From NCBI GenBank assembly GCA_964560765.1, contig CAZLMG010000005.1:62001-126000 (forward strand): a stretch of 64,000 bases of DNA. Reading direction: 5' to 3'. Positions 34,541-42,836 of the stretch are shown here, piece by piece. A model generated the notes under the pieces. That model saw only the letters and a program-made list of their open reading frames with translations. It did no database searches and was not told the DNA's origin. Each line of letters begins with the position of its first letter. The stretch's first letter is position 1. This DNA comes from CAZLMG01 sp964560765. Lineage in GTDB: Bacteria; Bdellovibrionota_B; Oligoflexia; Oligoflexales; CAZLMG01. The position numbers and the translations under genes were made by a program.

Positions 34541-37500
34541 TTAACTACATCCCGTAGTACTTCCACATGAGTCACATTTCAGGCACGAACCATTTCGCAC
34601 AAGGGTGAGCGATCCACACTCGGGACAAGGATCGCCTTCGTAGCCCTTCATCCGCGCCTCTGCATAGCGAGCTGCATAGCTGTCAAAGTCGCGCTCGTTA
34701 GCCATCATGGCGCCAACGCTGTGCGATTCAATAGAAACCCCACCGCCAGCATCGATGCTGACATGGTGCGAAGCAACAGCCGCTACGGTAGCATCTCTCT
34801 CGTCTTCGCCGTGGTCCATTCCATTGCCCTGGTCGGCAAAGTGAACGGGTAGCGTATCGAATTTCGGCCGATTCTTGTGTCGAGGTGTCGGGTCAATCTC
34901 TTCAGACCGGACATGCGCAAGGTCGTAACGACCCAAGTAGTTAATGGCCAAGTCGCGGAAGATGAAGTCGATGATGGATGTCGAGCGTTTCACGTGATCG
35001 TGTCCCAAAACCATGCCATTTGGTTCGAACCGAGTAAAGGTAAACATCTTCACGTAGTCATCTAGTGGCACACCATGTTGTAGGCCCATGCTGACCGATA
35101 CGGCGAAGCAATTCATCATGCTGCGGAGCAGCGTACCTTCCTTGTTGATGTCCAGGAAGATCTCGCCGAGCGTTCCGTCTTCATACTCACCAGTGCGCAA
35201 ATAGATATTGTGGCCGCCGATCTTCACCTTCTGAGTGTAACCACGACGTCGACTTGGAAGTGGACGATTGCGCGAAACATACTGAGTCACAACCTGTGTT
35301 GCGATCTTCTTGATGGTGTCGTGTTGCGACTTCTCCTCTTCAAACAGGTCATTCCACTCTTGGTTGGAAGTGTTTAGGGGTTGGCTGAGCTTCGAGCCGT
35401 CGCGATAGAGGGCATTTGCCTTGAGCATGCGGCGCCAAGACTTGAGGTAGGCCTCTTTCACATCCTCGACGCTGGCTTCGTGTGGCAAGTTTACGGTCTT
35501 GCTGATTGCGCCTGAGATAAATGGCTGCGCGGCGGCCATCATGTCGATGTGCTTATCGTAGGCGATGAAGCGAACGCCTTTGGTGCCGCACTTGTTTGCG
35601 CAATCAAAAACGGGTAGATGCTCGGCGCGGAGATACGGCGCACCTTCTAAGGTCATGGTTCCGCAAACGAATTCGTTCGTCGCTGCAATCTGTTCCTTGG
35701 TAAAGCCCAACTCCCGCAGGATGTTGCAATCAGGCCGAGCTAAGGTCGCTTCGTCCAGTGCCAGAACCGTTTTGCAGAACTGTTCGCCCAGCGTCCACTT
35801 GGTGAAGACGAAGCTAACATCAAAGGCAGTTGGTAGCTCGGCATCGAGCTTGGCCAGCAATTCGTCAGTAAACCCTTTTTCCTTCAAAGATGAGTGATTG
35901 ATGTGCGGGGCATTGCGCAAGGAGCCGTGGCCCACACAATACTTAATCATCTCGTCGATCTGATCAGGACGGTATCCAAGTGCGCGCAGAGCTGGAGGAA
36001 TGGATTGATTAATGATCTTGAAGTATCCGCCACCTGCCAACTTTTTGAACTTAACCAGAGCGAAGTCAGGCTCGATGCCGGTTGTGTCGCAATCCATCAA
36101 TAGGCCGATCGTGCCGGTGGGAGCGATAACTGTGACCTGCGCATTGCGATAGCCGTACTTCTCCCCGCCATTTAAAGCTTCGTCCCACAAGCGCTTGCTT
36201 GCTTCGGATAGATTGCTGGGAAGCAACGAATGATTCAGTGTCATCGGCTTGATGGTCAAGCCCACGAACTGACTGCCAGAATGGGCGGCCTCGCGGTGAT
36301 TGCGAATAACTCGCAACATGTCATCGCGGTTATGTTCGAAGCGTGGAAAGGCTCCGAGTTCCATCGCCATTTCTGCGCTGGTGCGATACGACTCGCCGCA
36401 CATAACTGCGGTGAGGGCACCGGTCAAAGCGAGAGCCTGTTCGGAGCCGTAGGCGATGCCCATGTGCATGAGTAGCGCACCAATATTGGCATAACCAAGC
36501 CCCAGGGTCCGGTATTCCCAGCTGCGCTGGGCGATTTCCTTGCTGGGAAACTGTGCCATTTGAACAGAAATATCGAGGATTACCGTCCAGATCCGACAAG
36601 CGTGGATGTACTCTTCCAGCATGAATCGATTCTTCTCGATGTCGAAAAAAGTCAGCAGGTTGAGTGACGCCAGATTGCAGGCCGTATCGTCAAGGAACAT
36701 GTACTCAGAGCACGGGTTGGACGCATTAATGCGACCATCTTTCGGACACGTGTGCCACTCGTTGATGGTTGTGTCAAATTGGACGCCTGGATCGGCGCAA
36801 GCCCATGCCGCGTAAGCAATGTCTTCCCAGAGGTCCTTGGCGTTAATCTCCTCTGCAATCTCGCCTGAGGTCCGGAAGCGCAGGCGCCACTGGCCCTCGG
36901 CAAGAACCGCATCCATAAAGTCATTAGGAATACGCACGGAGTTGTTGGAGTTCTGTCCAGAGACTGTCGCATAGGCTTTCGAGTTCCAGTCGGTGTCGTA
37001 AGTTTCGATTTCGAGACTGGTGATTCCTTGACGAGCTAGCTCGATAGTGCGCTGCACGTAGTTCATGGGAACATGGCCATCGCGAGATGCGATGATAGCC
37101 TTTTTCAGATCCGGGTTCTTTTTTGGATCGAAGCGGTCTTCGATCTTGTCGGCATCGACAGGCTTGTTACAGGCCTTGAGCACCGCGTTCAGATTCTGCT
37201 CTAAGGCCTTTGAGCCGGCCACCAGGGCGGCGACCTTGCGCTCCTCGATCACTTTCCAGTTTACGAACTCGCGAATGTCAGGATGGTCAAGATCTAGGCA
37301 GACCATTTTCGCCGCGCGGCGCGTGGTGCCGCCGCTCTTGATAGCGCCAGCAGCTCGGTCGCCAATCCGCAAAAAAGACATCAAGCCAGAAGATACGCCG
37401 CCACCAGAAAGCGTTTCGCCCTCGGAGCGGATGTTGCTGAAATTCGTGCCCGTACCGCTGCCATATTTGAAGAGTCGTGCTTCTCGCATCCAAAGATCCA

Positions 37501-38047
37501 TGATGCCACCCTCGTTAACGAGATCGTCGTTAACGGATTGGATAAAGCACGCGTGGGGCTGTGGACGCTCATAAGCACTCGCCGACTTCTTAAGCTTGCC
37601 GGACTCCGGCTCTACGTAATAGTGGCCTTGAGCCTTACCTTTGATGCCGTAGGCGTAATAGAGACCGGTGTTGAACCACTGAGGGCTGTTGGGGGCAGCC
37701 ATCTGATGGGCCAGCATATAAGAAACTTCGTCGCAGAAGGCTGCGGCATCATCTTCCGACGCGAAGTAGCCGTAGCGGCGACCCCAGTCGGTCCAGCAGC
37801 CGGCTAGTCGGTCGAAGACTTGACGACAGTCTGATTCGGCACCAATTTCTGGAATGCCAGCCCGACGTAAATATTTTTGCGCAAGGATGTCCGTTGCGAC
37901 CTGACTCCAGGAGTCGGGAACAGTGACGTTTAAAGCTTTACTCGCCTTGCTGCCATCCGAGTTGCGCAACTCAGACTTGCGCTGAACGAAGTGAATACCG
38001 TGATACGGCTGTCCTTTGATCTTAGTGAACATCCTTGAAAACTTCAT
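34541..38047 (-). CDS. nrdJ: Vitamin B12-dependent ribonucleoside-diphosphate reductase (class II)
   Basis: NrdJ makes deoxyribonucleotides using adenosylcobalamin, independent of oxygen. The 1168-residue protein has the ten-stranded barrel motifs ASNPCSEYMFLDDTACNLASLN and GTGTNFSNIRSEGE, an APTGTIGLLMDCDTTGIEPDF stretch, and a C-terminal zinc-ribbon-like CPECGSLTLVRNGSCLKCDSCG. This long type is common in deltaproteobacteria and allied groups. The frame runs to 38098, but the ATG at 38047 has AAGGAGG 8 bases upstream. The control region upstream contains tandem NrdR boxes and a near-consensus promoter, so it is probably repressed by NrdR. No class I nrdAB is in the window. Confidence 0.95.
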   Translation of the reverse strand: MKFSRMFTKIKGQPYHGIHFVQRKSELRNSDGSKASKALNVTVPDSWSQVATDILAQKYLRRAGIPEIGAESDCRQVFDRLAGCWTDWGRRYGYFASEDDAAAFCDEVSYMLAHQMAAPNSPQWFNTGLYYAYGIKGKAQGHYYVEPESGKLKKSASAYERPQPHACFIQSVNDDLVNEGGIMDLWMREARLFKYGSGTGTNFSNIRSEGETLSGGGVSSGLMSFLRIGDRAAGAIKSGGTTRRAAKMVCLDLDHPDIREFVNWKVIEERKVAALVAGSKALEQNLNAVLKACNKPVDADKIEDRFDPKKNPDLKKAIIASRDGHVPMNYVQRTIELARQGITSLEIETYDTDWNSKAYATVSGQNSNNSVRIPNDFMDAVLAEGQWRLRFRTSGEIAEEINAKDLWEDIAYAAWACADPGVQFDTTINEWHTCPKDGRINASNPCSEYMFLDDTACNLASLNLLTFFDIEKNRFMLEEYIHACRIWTVILDISVQMAQFPSKEIAQRSWEYRTLGLGYANIGALLMHMGIAYGSEQALALTGALTAVMCGESYRTSAEMAMELGAFPRFEHNRDDMLRVIRNHREAAHSGSQFVGLTIKPMTLNHSLLPSNLSEASKRLWDEALNGGEKYGYRNAQVTVIAPTGTIGLLMDCDTTGIEPDFALVKFKKLAGGGYFKIINQSIPPALRALGYRPDQIDEMIKYCVGHGSLRNAPHINHSSLKEKGFTDELLAKLDAELPTAFDVSFVFTKWTLGEQFCKTVLALDEATLARPDCNILRELGFTKEQIAATNEFVCGTMTLEGAPYLRAEHLPVFDCANKCGTKGVRFIAYDKHIDMMAAAQPFISGAISKTVNLPHEASVEDVKEAYLKSWRRMLKANALYRDGSKLSQPLNTSNQEWNDLFEEEKSQHDTIKKIATQVVTQYVSRNRPLPSRRRGYTQKVKIGGHNIYLRTGEYEDGTLGEIFLDINKEGTLLRSMMNCFAVSVSMGLQHGVPLDDYVKMFTFTRFEPNGMVLGHDHVKRSTSIIDFIFRDLAINYLGRYDLAHVRSEEIDPTPRHKNRPKFDTLPVHFADQGNGMDHGEDERDATVAAVASHHVSIDAGGGVSIESHSVGAMMANERDFDSYAARYAEARMKGYEGDPCPECGSLTLVRNGSCLKCDSCGSTTGCS

Positions 38048-38207
38048 AGCCCGCTCCTCCTTGTATAACATCCCGAAACCATTCGGGGTTATGGCCATAG
38101 TCGACTAAGCTAAGGGACTGCAAACAACAAGCGTCCCTAGAGCTCTAACCGGCTGTTGCCGCTGGCCCAAATCGAATTAATTTCATGCGTGGAAATTACC
38201 GCTACCT
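38048..38207 (-). promoter_or_regulatory. Structured 160-base leader of nrdJ
   Basis: From the predicted transcription start near 38207 to the start codon the leader contains two possible hairpins on the minus strand: GGGAC...GTCCC (14-base loop, about 38113-38136) and CCCGAA-TGG-TTTCGGG just before the ribosome site. I see no cobalamin-riboswitch B12 box and the leader is too short for the usual switch. Confidence 0.35.
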
Positions 38208-38214
38208 GAGAGGA

Positions 38215-38244
38215 ATATTAGCTCTCGAATTTCTGCGCTGTCAA
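38215..38244 (-). promoter_or_regulatory. nrdJ: Strong sigma70-type promoter of nrdJ
   Basis: On the minus strand a perfect -35 TTGACA (38239-38244) and a -10 TAATAT (38215-38220) are separated by 18 bases. The pair lies 168 bases upstream of the nrdJ ATG and immediately downstream of the NrdR boxes. Confidence 0.7.
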
Positions 38245-38252
38245 CATCTGCA

Positions 38253-38300
38253 ACACAAAATATAGCGTCCACAGGTTATCCACAACACAACCTGTAGCGT
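38253..38300 (-). promoter_or_regulatory. Tandem NrdR boxes flanking a DnaA box
   Basis: Two 16-base elements, ACACAAAATATAGCGT at 38253-38268 and ACACAACCTGTAGCGT at 38285-38300, match the NrdR box plan (ACAC at one end, GyGT at the other, conserved C4, A6, T9, T11, G13). They start 32 bases apart, the three-turn spacing known for NrdR pairs. A perfect DnaA box TTATCCACA lies between them at 38276-38284. They sit just upstream of the nrdJ -35 element. Confidence 0.75.
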
Positions 38301-38387
38301 CCTGATTTTTGCAAGAAACATTAATGGGCGGATTTCTTTTCAAAAATTTTTGTTTTTTGCCACTTTCGATGGAGGCTCGTAAACAGG

Positions 38388-38396
38388 TTATCCACA
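38388..38396 (+). promoter_or_regulatory. Second perfect DnaA box upstream of nrdJ
   Basis: TTATCCACA at 38388-38396 repeats the box at 38276, 112 bases away and in the same orientation; both are preceded by ACAGG. The rest of the gene-free stretch 38301-38469 is AT-rich (notably 38331-38360) and holds no other recognised feature. Confidence 0.6.
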
Positions 38397-38469
38397 TGGT
38401 GAAAAAGTAGGCGAAGGACTGCCGCATAAATGCACAAATCAAATCGATTTTTTTGCTTGAAAAATGGAG

Positions 38470-40011
38470 CTACTGTGCGCGCCAGCGGCGCGCATGATTG
38501 GGGTTGTTGGCAGCAGATTGGCGTAACCTAGACAGCTCAGCCTTTTGCTGTTGTTCACGTTTCGCGACATACTCAGCGTAGCGCTTTTCAGTTAAAAAAA
38601 CTGTGGCTGAGATTTCAATTTGATCACCTTTATTGCCAGCCAAGAATTTGCGCTGCCTTTGTCGGGCTCCGTCGTTACCTAGCTGTCGGTGATACGACGT
38701 CAGATAGTAAGGGCCTCGAATCAGATCGAAGGAGCTGTCTGCATCGAGACTCATATCTAACGTGTGCCCGACAAAAGGCATCCCTGTTGACTCCAATCGC
38801 AGGAGATCCGTCATTCGATTTGGCGCAGTGGCGATCTCTGGTTTAACGTTTAGTTTCCATGTCCCCAGCACAACACTGCGCTCGTTGGGGATTCGATACC
38901 GCAAGTCGCGGCTACCTTCTAGGCCAATCCAAACATCATTCTCGTAGAATAAAATAGGGACGTCGGTGACTCCATTGGCGAAGGGATAAGGCTGATTCTC
39001 TTTGTAAAGATAAACGCGTTTTGAGCCAAGGCAGTTCCATTCCCATGGCGAGCAGTTAAGATCGACACGAACGGCGCGAACTTGCATGTCGAGAAGCTTC
39101 CCTGCTTCGATTTGAAATTCCCGAACCTCCTCCGAATCATTCAGTTTAATGCCGATGGTTCCTGGCAGGACGGCATAGGTTTCATTGAGGTTTAGCCAGT
39201 TGCCATCGTTAATCTCAACATAGGAGGGGTTGCCTCGTACTCGAGAAGATAGCTCTAAGTCCACGCCTTCAGGAGTAGACACGCGCAGATACCCGGGTTC
39301 CAGGACCAGTTCCATGCGGTCGCCGAGTGAAACTTGGCGCTGAGTCCCGTTGACTTCGACGTTGTAATTTCCTGGCAAAAGAAAAACGCGTTTGTTGAAC
39401 GCTTCGGGTGTTGTGATGGCAACACGCGCTTCAGTGGGTGACACAAAAAATGGAACATTTTCCGCAGTTGGAGACGGATCGCGGACCTCAAGCGACGATA
39501 ACGGGAACTTGATTGGACCAGCTTGTGGATGCTGTTTTGGCATGGATAGATGGATGGGCACCATACCGACGAGGATGTCCCATTCCCCTTCCAGCACTGT
39601 GAGTTGAAAGCGATTGGACAAGTTTTGTCGTGATCGAGTCTTTTCTAGACGATCGCATTGCACGGATAGCTGCCCGCTTTCCGGGGTGGCATTCGGCGTT
39701 TCAAATTGCACTTGATGTGAGAATAGCTGGACCGAGCGACCTGGGAGTACGACCGCCGAGACGCTGGAGCAATCAGCCAAAATCAAGTAACTTCCGGGGT
39801 CCAAACTCAGTGGCTCGTTGAAGTGTCCTATCTCTTCGGCGACGAACTGAAGCTGGTCCTCATCGCTGGCGCGATAGATTTCATAAGTTCCTGGTCCTGG
39901 CGAATGCAAGAGGACTGACCCCTTGTTTTGACTTTGGGAGCAGCTAATCCCAAACGGACTTAGGAACGCCAGCAGCGTTATACATAATGAATTTGGAGAA
40001 GTTGCACGCAA
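38470..40011 (-). CDS. Large lipoprotein of unknown function
   Basis: The 513-residue precursor has a signal peptide with lipobox FGISC (Cys at about residue 24), so it should be lipid-anchored. The mature part is mostly predicted beta-strand, with repeated segments of the type GxYxVxVNG / PGSYLILAD / PGYLRVSTPEG that look like small beta-sandwich repeats. It ends in a basic Gln/Arg-rich helix. The frame reaches a TTG at 40023; the TTG at 40011 sits 4 bases after GGAGGA and is preferred. It is the last gene of a three-gene envelope cluster (41961 to 38470). No family is recognised. Confidence 0.65.
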   Translation of the reverse strand: MRATSPNSLCITLLAFLSPFGISCSQSQNKGSVLLHSPGPGTYEIYRASDEDQLQFVAEEIGHFNEPLSLDPGSYLILADCSSVSAVVLPGRSVQLFSHQVQFETPNATPESGQLSVQCDRLEKTRSRQNLSNRFQLTVLEGEWDILVGMVPIHLSMPKQHPQAGPIKFPLSSLEVRDPSPTAENVPFFVSPTEARVAITTPEAFNKRVFLLPGNYNVEVNGTQRQVSLGDRMELVLEPGYLRVSTPEGVDLELSSRVRGNPSYVEINDGNWLNLNETYAVLPGTIGIKLNDSEEVREFQIEAGKLLDMQVRAVRVDLNCSPWEWNCLGSKRVYLYKENQPYPFANGVTDVPILFYENDVWIGLEGSRDLRYRIPNERSVVLGTWKLNVKPEIATAPNRMTDLLRLESTGMPFVGHTLDMSLDADSSFDLIRGPYYLTSYHRQLGNDGARQRQRKFLAGNKGDQIEISATVFLTEKRYAEYVAKREQQQKAELSRLRQSAANNPNHARRWRAQ

Positions 40012-40040
40012 CGGATCCTCCAAAGTGCTGGGGGAGTTGT

Positions 40041-40063
40041 GGTTCCCTGGATTCTAGGGAACC
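40041..40063. repeat. 8-bp inverted repeat in front of the lipoprotein gene
   Basis: GGTTCCCT (40041-40048) and AGGGAACC (40056-40063) pair perfectly with a 7-base loop, 25 bases after the stop of the upstream gene. No T-run follows, so it may be an RNA-stability or processing hairpin. Confidence 0.4.
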
Positions 40064-40088
40064 CGCTGCGCGCTGTCGAGAAGGAATT

Positions 40089-40787
40089 CTAGAAGACGAA
40101 AGCAGCCGAACCACCAATTTGCATGGTTGAAAAAGACCCGAACCCGACATGGACGGCAGGGCCGGCGCGAACCTTGTCGAGAATCGCCCAATCGATACCG
40201 CCACCTAAGGTAACGTTAAATCCGGTTGTGGGTGGATCGTCCTCGTTCGGGATGGGGTCAGAATCGCGCAAATGTATCGACATAAGTCCTAGTTCTGCAC
40301 TTGCGAAGGCGTTACCCGCGACGATGCTTGGGTGGCGAACGGTTGCACCAACGTGGTATGCCTCGACCACTCCTACAAAGGATTGCTCGTCGAGTTGTGG
40401 GCGGACGTCTGCCGGCACATAGCGAAAAGTCATTGCCCAGTTCATCCCGGCAATGGGACTCATCGCGAAGCCGATCCCTAGTTCGCCCATGCCCAAAGAT
40501 CGCCAGTTTTCGCCATCCGCTTGTATCGAACCCAGGCCCAGTCCTGTGCGAATAGATAGGCGATCAGCTAAAGCTTTACTCGCGGCCGTCTGCGGCAGCT
40601 CCTTGACTTCTTCGCCGGTGGCGTCAGTGGCTTCATCTGGTATTTTTGTAGCTGCTGAATCAGCCACGGGCTCAGCCGCAGGTTCTGACTTTCCTTCCGT
40701 TTGTGCTAGGTCCTGCATGCCTTTAGCAAGTGCTGGCATCGTAGACGCCCATGCGATCAAGCAAACGATAATCTTACCTTGGCTCAT
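40089..40787 (-). CDS. Exported small outer-membrane barrel-like protein
   Basis: The 232-residue precursor has a signal peptide (...STMPALA), a Glu/Ala/Pro-rich linker of about 45 residues, and a C-terminal region of alternating strands ending ...GGSAAFVF, with the terminal Phe typical of outer-membrane proteins. Gly-rich strands such as LSIRTGLGLGSIQ and FNVTLGGGIDWAI suggest an 8-strand barrel. No specific family is recognised. It lies 52 bases after the PorV-like gene and probably shares its transcript. Confidence 0.65.
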   Translation of the reverse strand: MSQGKIIVCLIAWASTMPALAKGMQDLAQTEGKSEPAAEPVADSAATKIPDEATDATGEEVKELPQTAASKALADRLSIRTGLGLGSIQADGENWRSLGMGELGIGFAMSPIAGMNWAMTFRYVPADVRPQLDEQSFVGVVEAYHVGATVRHPSIVAGNAFASAELGLMSIHLRDSDPIPNEDDPPTTGFNVTLGGGIDWAILDKVRAGPAVHVGFGSFSTMQIGGSAAFVF

Positions 40788-40839
40788 TGCGTCAAATCCT
40801 TCCGCGTTCGCAATTTCTGATGCGAGAATTGTCAGTGAA

Positions 40840-41961
40840 TTAGATGAGAAGCTTCATCTGCAGTGCATATCGGCGATCTGGAATATCCCCGGCTGCCGAG
40901 CCTAGCTCGAGGCCGTAACTCACGACGCGAATATTTAGCAAGCCCACATCAAATTGTAGGCCGCCTGTGAGATAACCTTGGTGTAGTCCGCCGCCGACTT
41001 TGATGATGTCCCCATAGCCCCATTCAATTCCCATGTTCAGTTTCTTAGAAAAGTGCACGGGCTGATTGATGGCATGCATGTCGACTGACGTTAATAGATA
41101 GGAACGGCCCATAGTCCATGGCTTAGCGCTAACGCCAACATTCACCGAAGGAAGTCGAATAGGCGGTGCGCCAAGTGCTTCGCCTCCGACATCCTGCTGC
41201 TCATAGGGTGTACCGCCGATATCAGTAATACTGACACCAAGTGTGGGCTCCATGACCTTTGTTGGGGTGAACAGCATGCCAACATCTGCGCCGATGCCAA
41301 AGCCCCCTTCAACGAAGTCATCAAGTGATGGGCAGTCCGCTGATTCCCCATCCTCGCCCTCACAGCCAGTAAAGGCTTCTAAAGTATCGAGGCCAAATTC
41401 AGAAGCAACGCCACCCCGCGCGACACCCTTCAGCGCGACGCCAAACGACAATCGGTCCTGTAGCACACTCATGGCAAAAGCAGTTGTCAAAATGGCGCGG
41501 AGACCAACATCCAGTTCCACGGTTGGGTTGCGATGGAAGATCATATCACCTTCCATCTTAAGGCCTAACCCGATGCCGAAATTACGAAAAATCAAGTGAG
41601 GAGTGATTCCCACGCCAAGATGTTGCGTTTGGCCAGACTGCGCCTCGAACAAGTCAAGAACAGCTGTTTCACTACCAGCCGACCCTCCGACAAGATTCTG
41701 CGCGTCGTTTATGAACGCACTTGTACTCTCCGAAACTTCGAAAGTTGGATTGAGCAGCTCACCATCCCAGCTTTTCAGGCGGGCTAGCCCAGCGGGGTTA
41801 TAAAATAATGCGTTATAGTCGTCTGCGACGGCAACGAAGGCATTACCCATTGACAATGGCCGAAGCCCATAATGAGTCCACTCCAACTTCTCGGCTTGCG
41901 CATCAACGGCAGACAATAAAAGGCCAGCCATCAAGCTTTGTTTGAAACAGCTCTTCCGCAT
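40840..41961 (-). CDS. PorV/PorQ- or TraF-like outer-membrane barrel protein
   Basis: The 373-residue precursor has a signal peptide (...LLLSAVDAQA) followed by RPLSMGNAFVAVADDYNALFYNPAGLARL. That stretch (SMGxAFxAxADDxxAxxxNPAGLA) is shared by the FadL/PorV-type barrels. The remainder is Gly-rich strands with a disulfide-like Cys pair in an acidic loop (FTGCEGEDGESADC). It is first in the three-gene envelope cluster and diverges from tetR across a 274-base region. Transport of hydrophobic substrates or a secretion role are both possible. Confidence 0.7.
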   Translation of the reverse strand: MRKSCFKQSLMAGLLLSAVDAQAEKLEWTHYGLRPLSMGNAFVAVADDYNALFYNPAGLARLKSWDGELLNPTFEVSESTSAFINDAQNLVGGSAGSETAVLDLFEAQSGQTQHLGVGITPHLIFRNFGIGLGLKMEGDMIFHRNPTVELDVGLRAILTTAFAMSVLQDRLSFGVALKGVARGGVASEFGLDTLEAFTGCEGEDGESADCPSLDDFVEGGFGIGADVGMLFTPTKVMEPTLGVSITDIGGTPYEQQDVGGEALGAPPIRLPSVNVGVSAKPWTMGRSYLLTSVDMHAINQPVHFSKKLNMGIEWGYGDIIKVGGGLHQGYLTGGLQFDVGLLNIRVVSYGLELGSAAGDIPDRRYALQMKLLI

Positions 41962-42074
41962 TCTCTATCTCCGGTGCTTGGACTGGCAGCGGTTGCCACG
42001 GACAACGCGCGAGTCGAGCATTAATAAGTTACCGCTGGAAATATTAATATACTCTAGCACAGTCTGGCGTCTTG

Positions 42075-42092
42075 TAACAATCATCTGTTATT
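42075..42092. promoter_or_regulatory. Candidate TetR operator in the divergent region
   Basis: GTAACA-N6-TGTTAT is an imperfect inverted repeat (5 of 6 pairs) midway between the PorV-like gene and tetR. TetR-family regulators often bind such sites next to their own gene. The region 41962-42235 otherwise shows only an AT-rich stretch at about 42036-42056. Confidence 0.3.
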
Positions 42093-42235
42093 TCAAATGG
42101 TTGCGTGGATATCTTCTGGGACGTGAGGATGTTCAGAGCCGCATCCAAGTGCCAGCGGATAGTCCGTTGATGTCAGCGGGTTGTGATGGTACGATCGATG
42201 CGACTCGGCAACAAAAGTGCGCAGGAGCAGGCTTC

Positions 42236-42829
42236 GTGTCAAAAGCAGATGTGGCATCAGAGCGTAAGGACCAAATTGTCCGAGCGACCGTTGAATGTGT
42301 TACCAAATACGGCTACCACAATTTTTCAATGCAGGATGTTGCTCGGGTCGCCGGAGTGAGCAAGGGCATTATTCATTATTATTTCCTGAACAAAGACGAA
42401 CTAATGATGTCGGTGCTGGACAAGGTTGCCGCCGATATTGAGCGCGTTCTAGCAGCTGACATGCAGTCGATCGATGATCCACGTAAGAAGATGGAAATAT
42501 TTGTAAACGTTTGTTTTGACGTGGTCCGCAGTACGCGCGAGTACTACCAAGTCAGTATGGACTTCTGGACTCAGATCAATCAGAAGCCGGAAGTTAAGAA
42601 AGTCATTGCGCAGCACTATTCGAAGTTTCGCGATACGTGCGCCAATGTCATCCGTGCAGGAATCGATAGGGGTTCATTTAAGAAAGTCGACCCCCTAGCG
42701 TACTCCTCGTTAATTATCGCCATGATCGATGGTGTTAGTTTGCAATGGTTGTTCGACGAAGAGGTTTTCAATTACGACAACATCGTCAGGACAGCCTGTA
42801 CCGAGATCCTTGACGGGCTAACGCCATAA
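42236..42829 (+). CDS. TetR-family transcriptional regulator
   Basis: The 197-residue protein starts with the TetR helix-turn-helix: RKDQIVRATVECVTKYGYHN, then SMQDVARVAGVSKGIIHYYF and LNKDELMMSVLD. The ligand domain with CFDVVRSTREYYQVSMDFW resembles regulators of fatty-acid or hydrophobic-compound genes. The frame is open far upstream; I chose the GTG at 42236 because GGAG lies 8 bases before it. An ATG at 42170 is the alternative. It ends 7 bases before the TPR gene, so it is the first gene of the operon with the thiolase-like and FadB-like genes and may control it in response to an acyl ligand (inference). Confidence 0.85.
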   Translation: MSKADVASERKDQIVRATVECVTKYGYHNFSMQDVARVAGVSKGIIHYYFLNKDELMMSVLDKVAADIERVLAADMQSIDDPRKKMEIFVNVCFDVVRSTREYYQVSMDFWTQINQKPEVKKVIAQHYSKFRDTCANVIRAGIDRGSFKKVDPLAYSSLIIAMIDGVSLQWLFDEEVFNYDNIVRTACTEILDGLTP

Positions 42830-42836
42830 GGAACCA

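Noticed and set aside
38048..38207. Cobalamin riboswitch in front of the B12-dependent nrdJ
   Set aside because: The leader is only about 160 bases, has no recognisable B12 box, and a B12 switch normally represses nrdJ alternatives (class I) rather than nrdJ itself.
38253..38396. Chromosomal replication origin from DnaA boxes and AT-rich DNA
   Set aside because: Only two boxes, no dnaA, dnaN, gidA or rpmH nearby, and the boxes lie within a convincing nrdJ promoter with NrdR sites.
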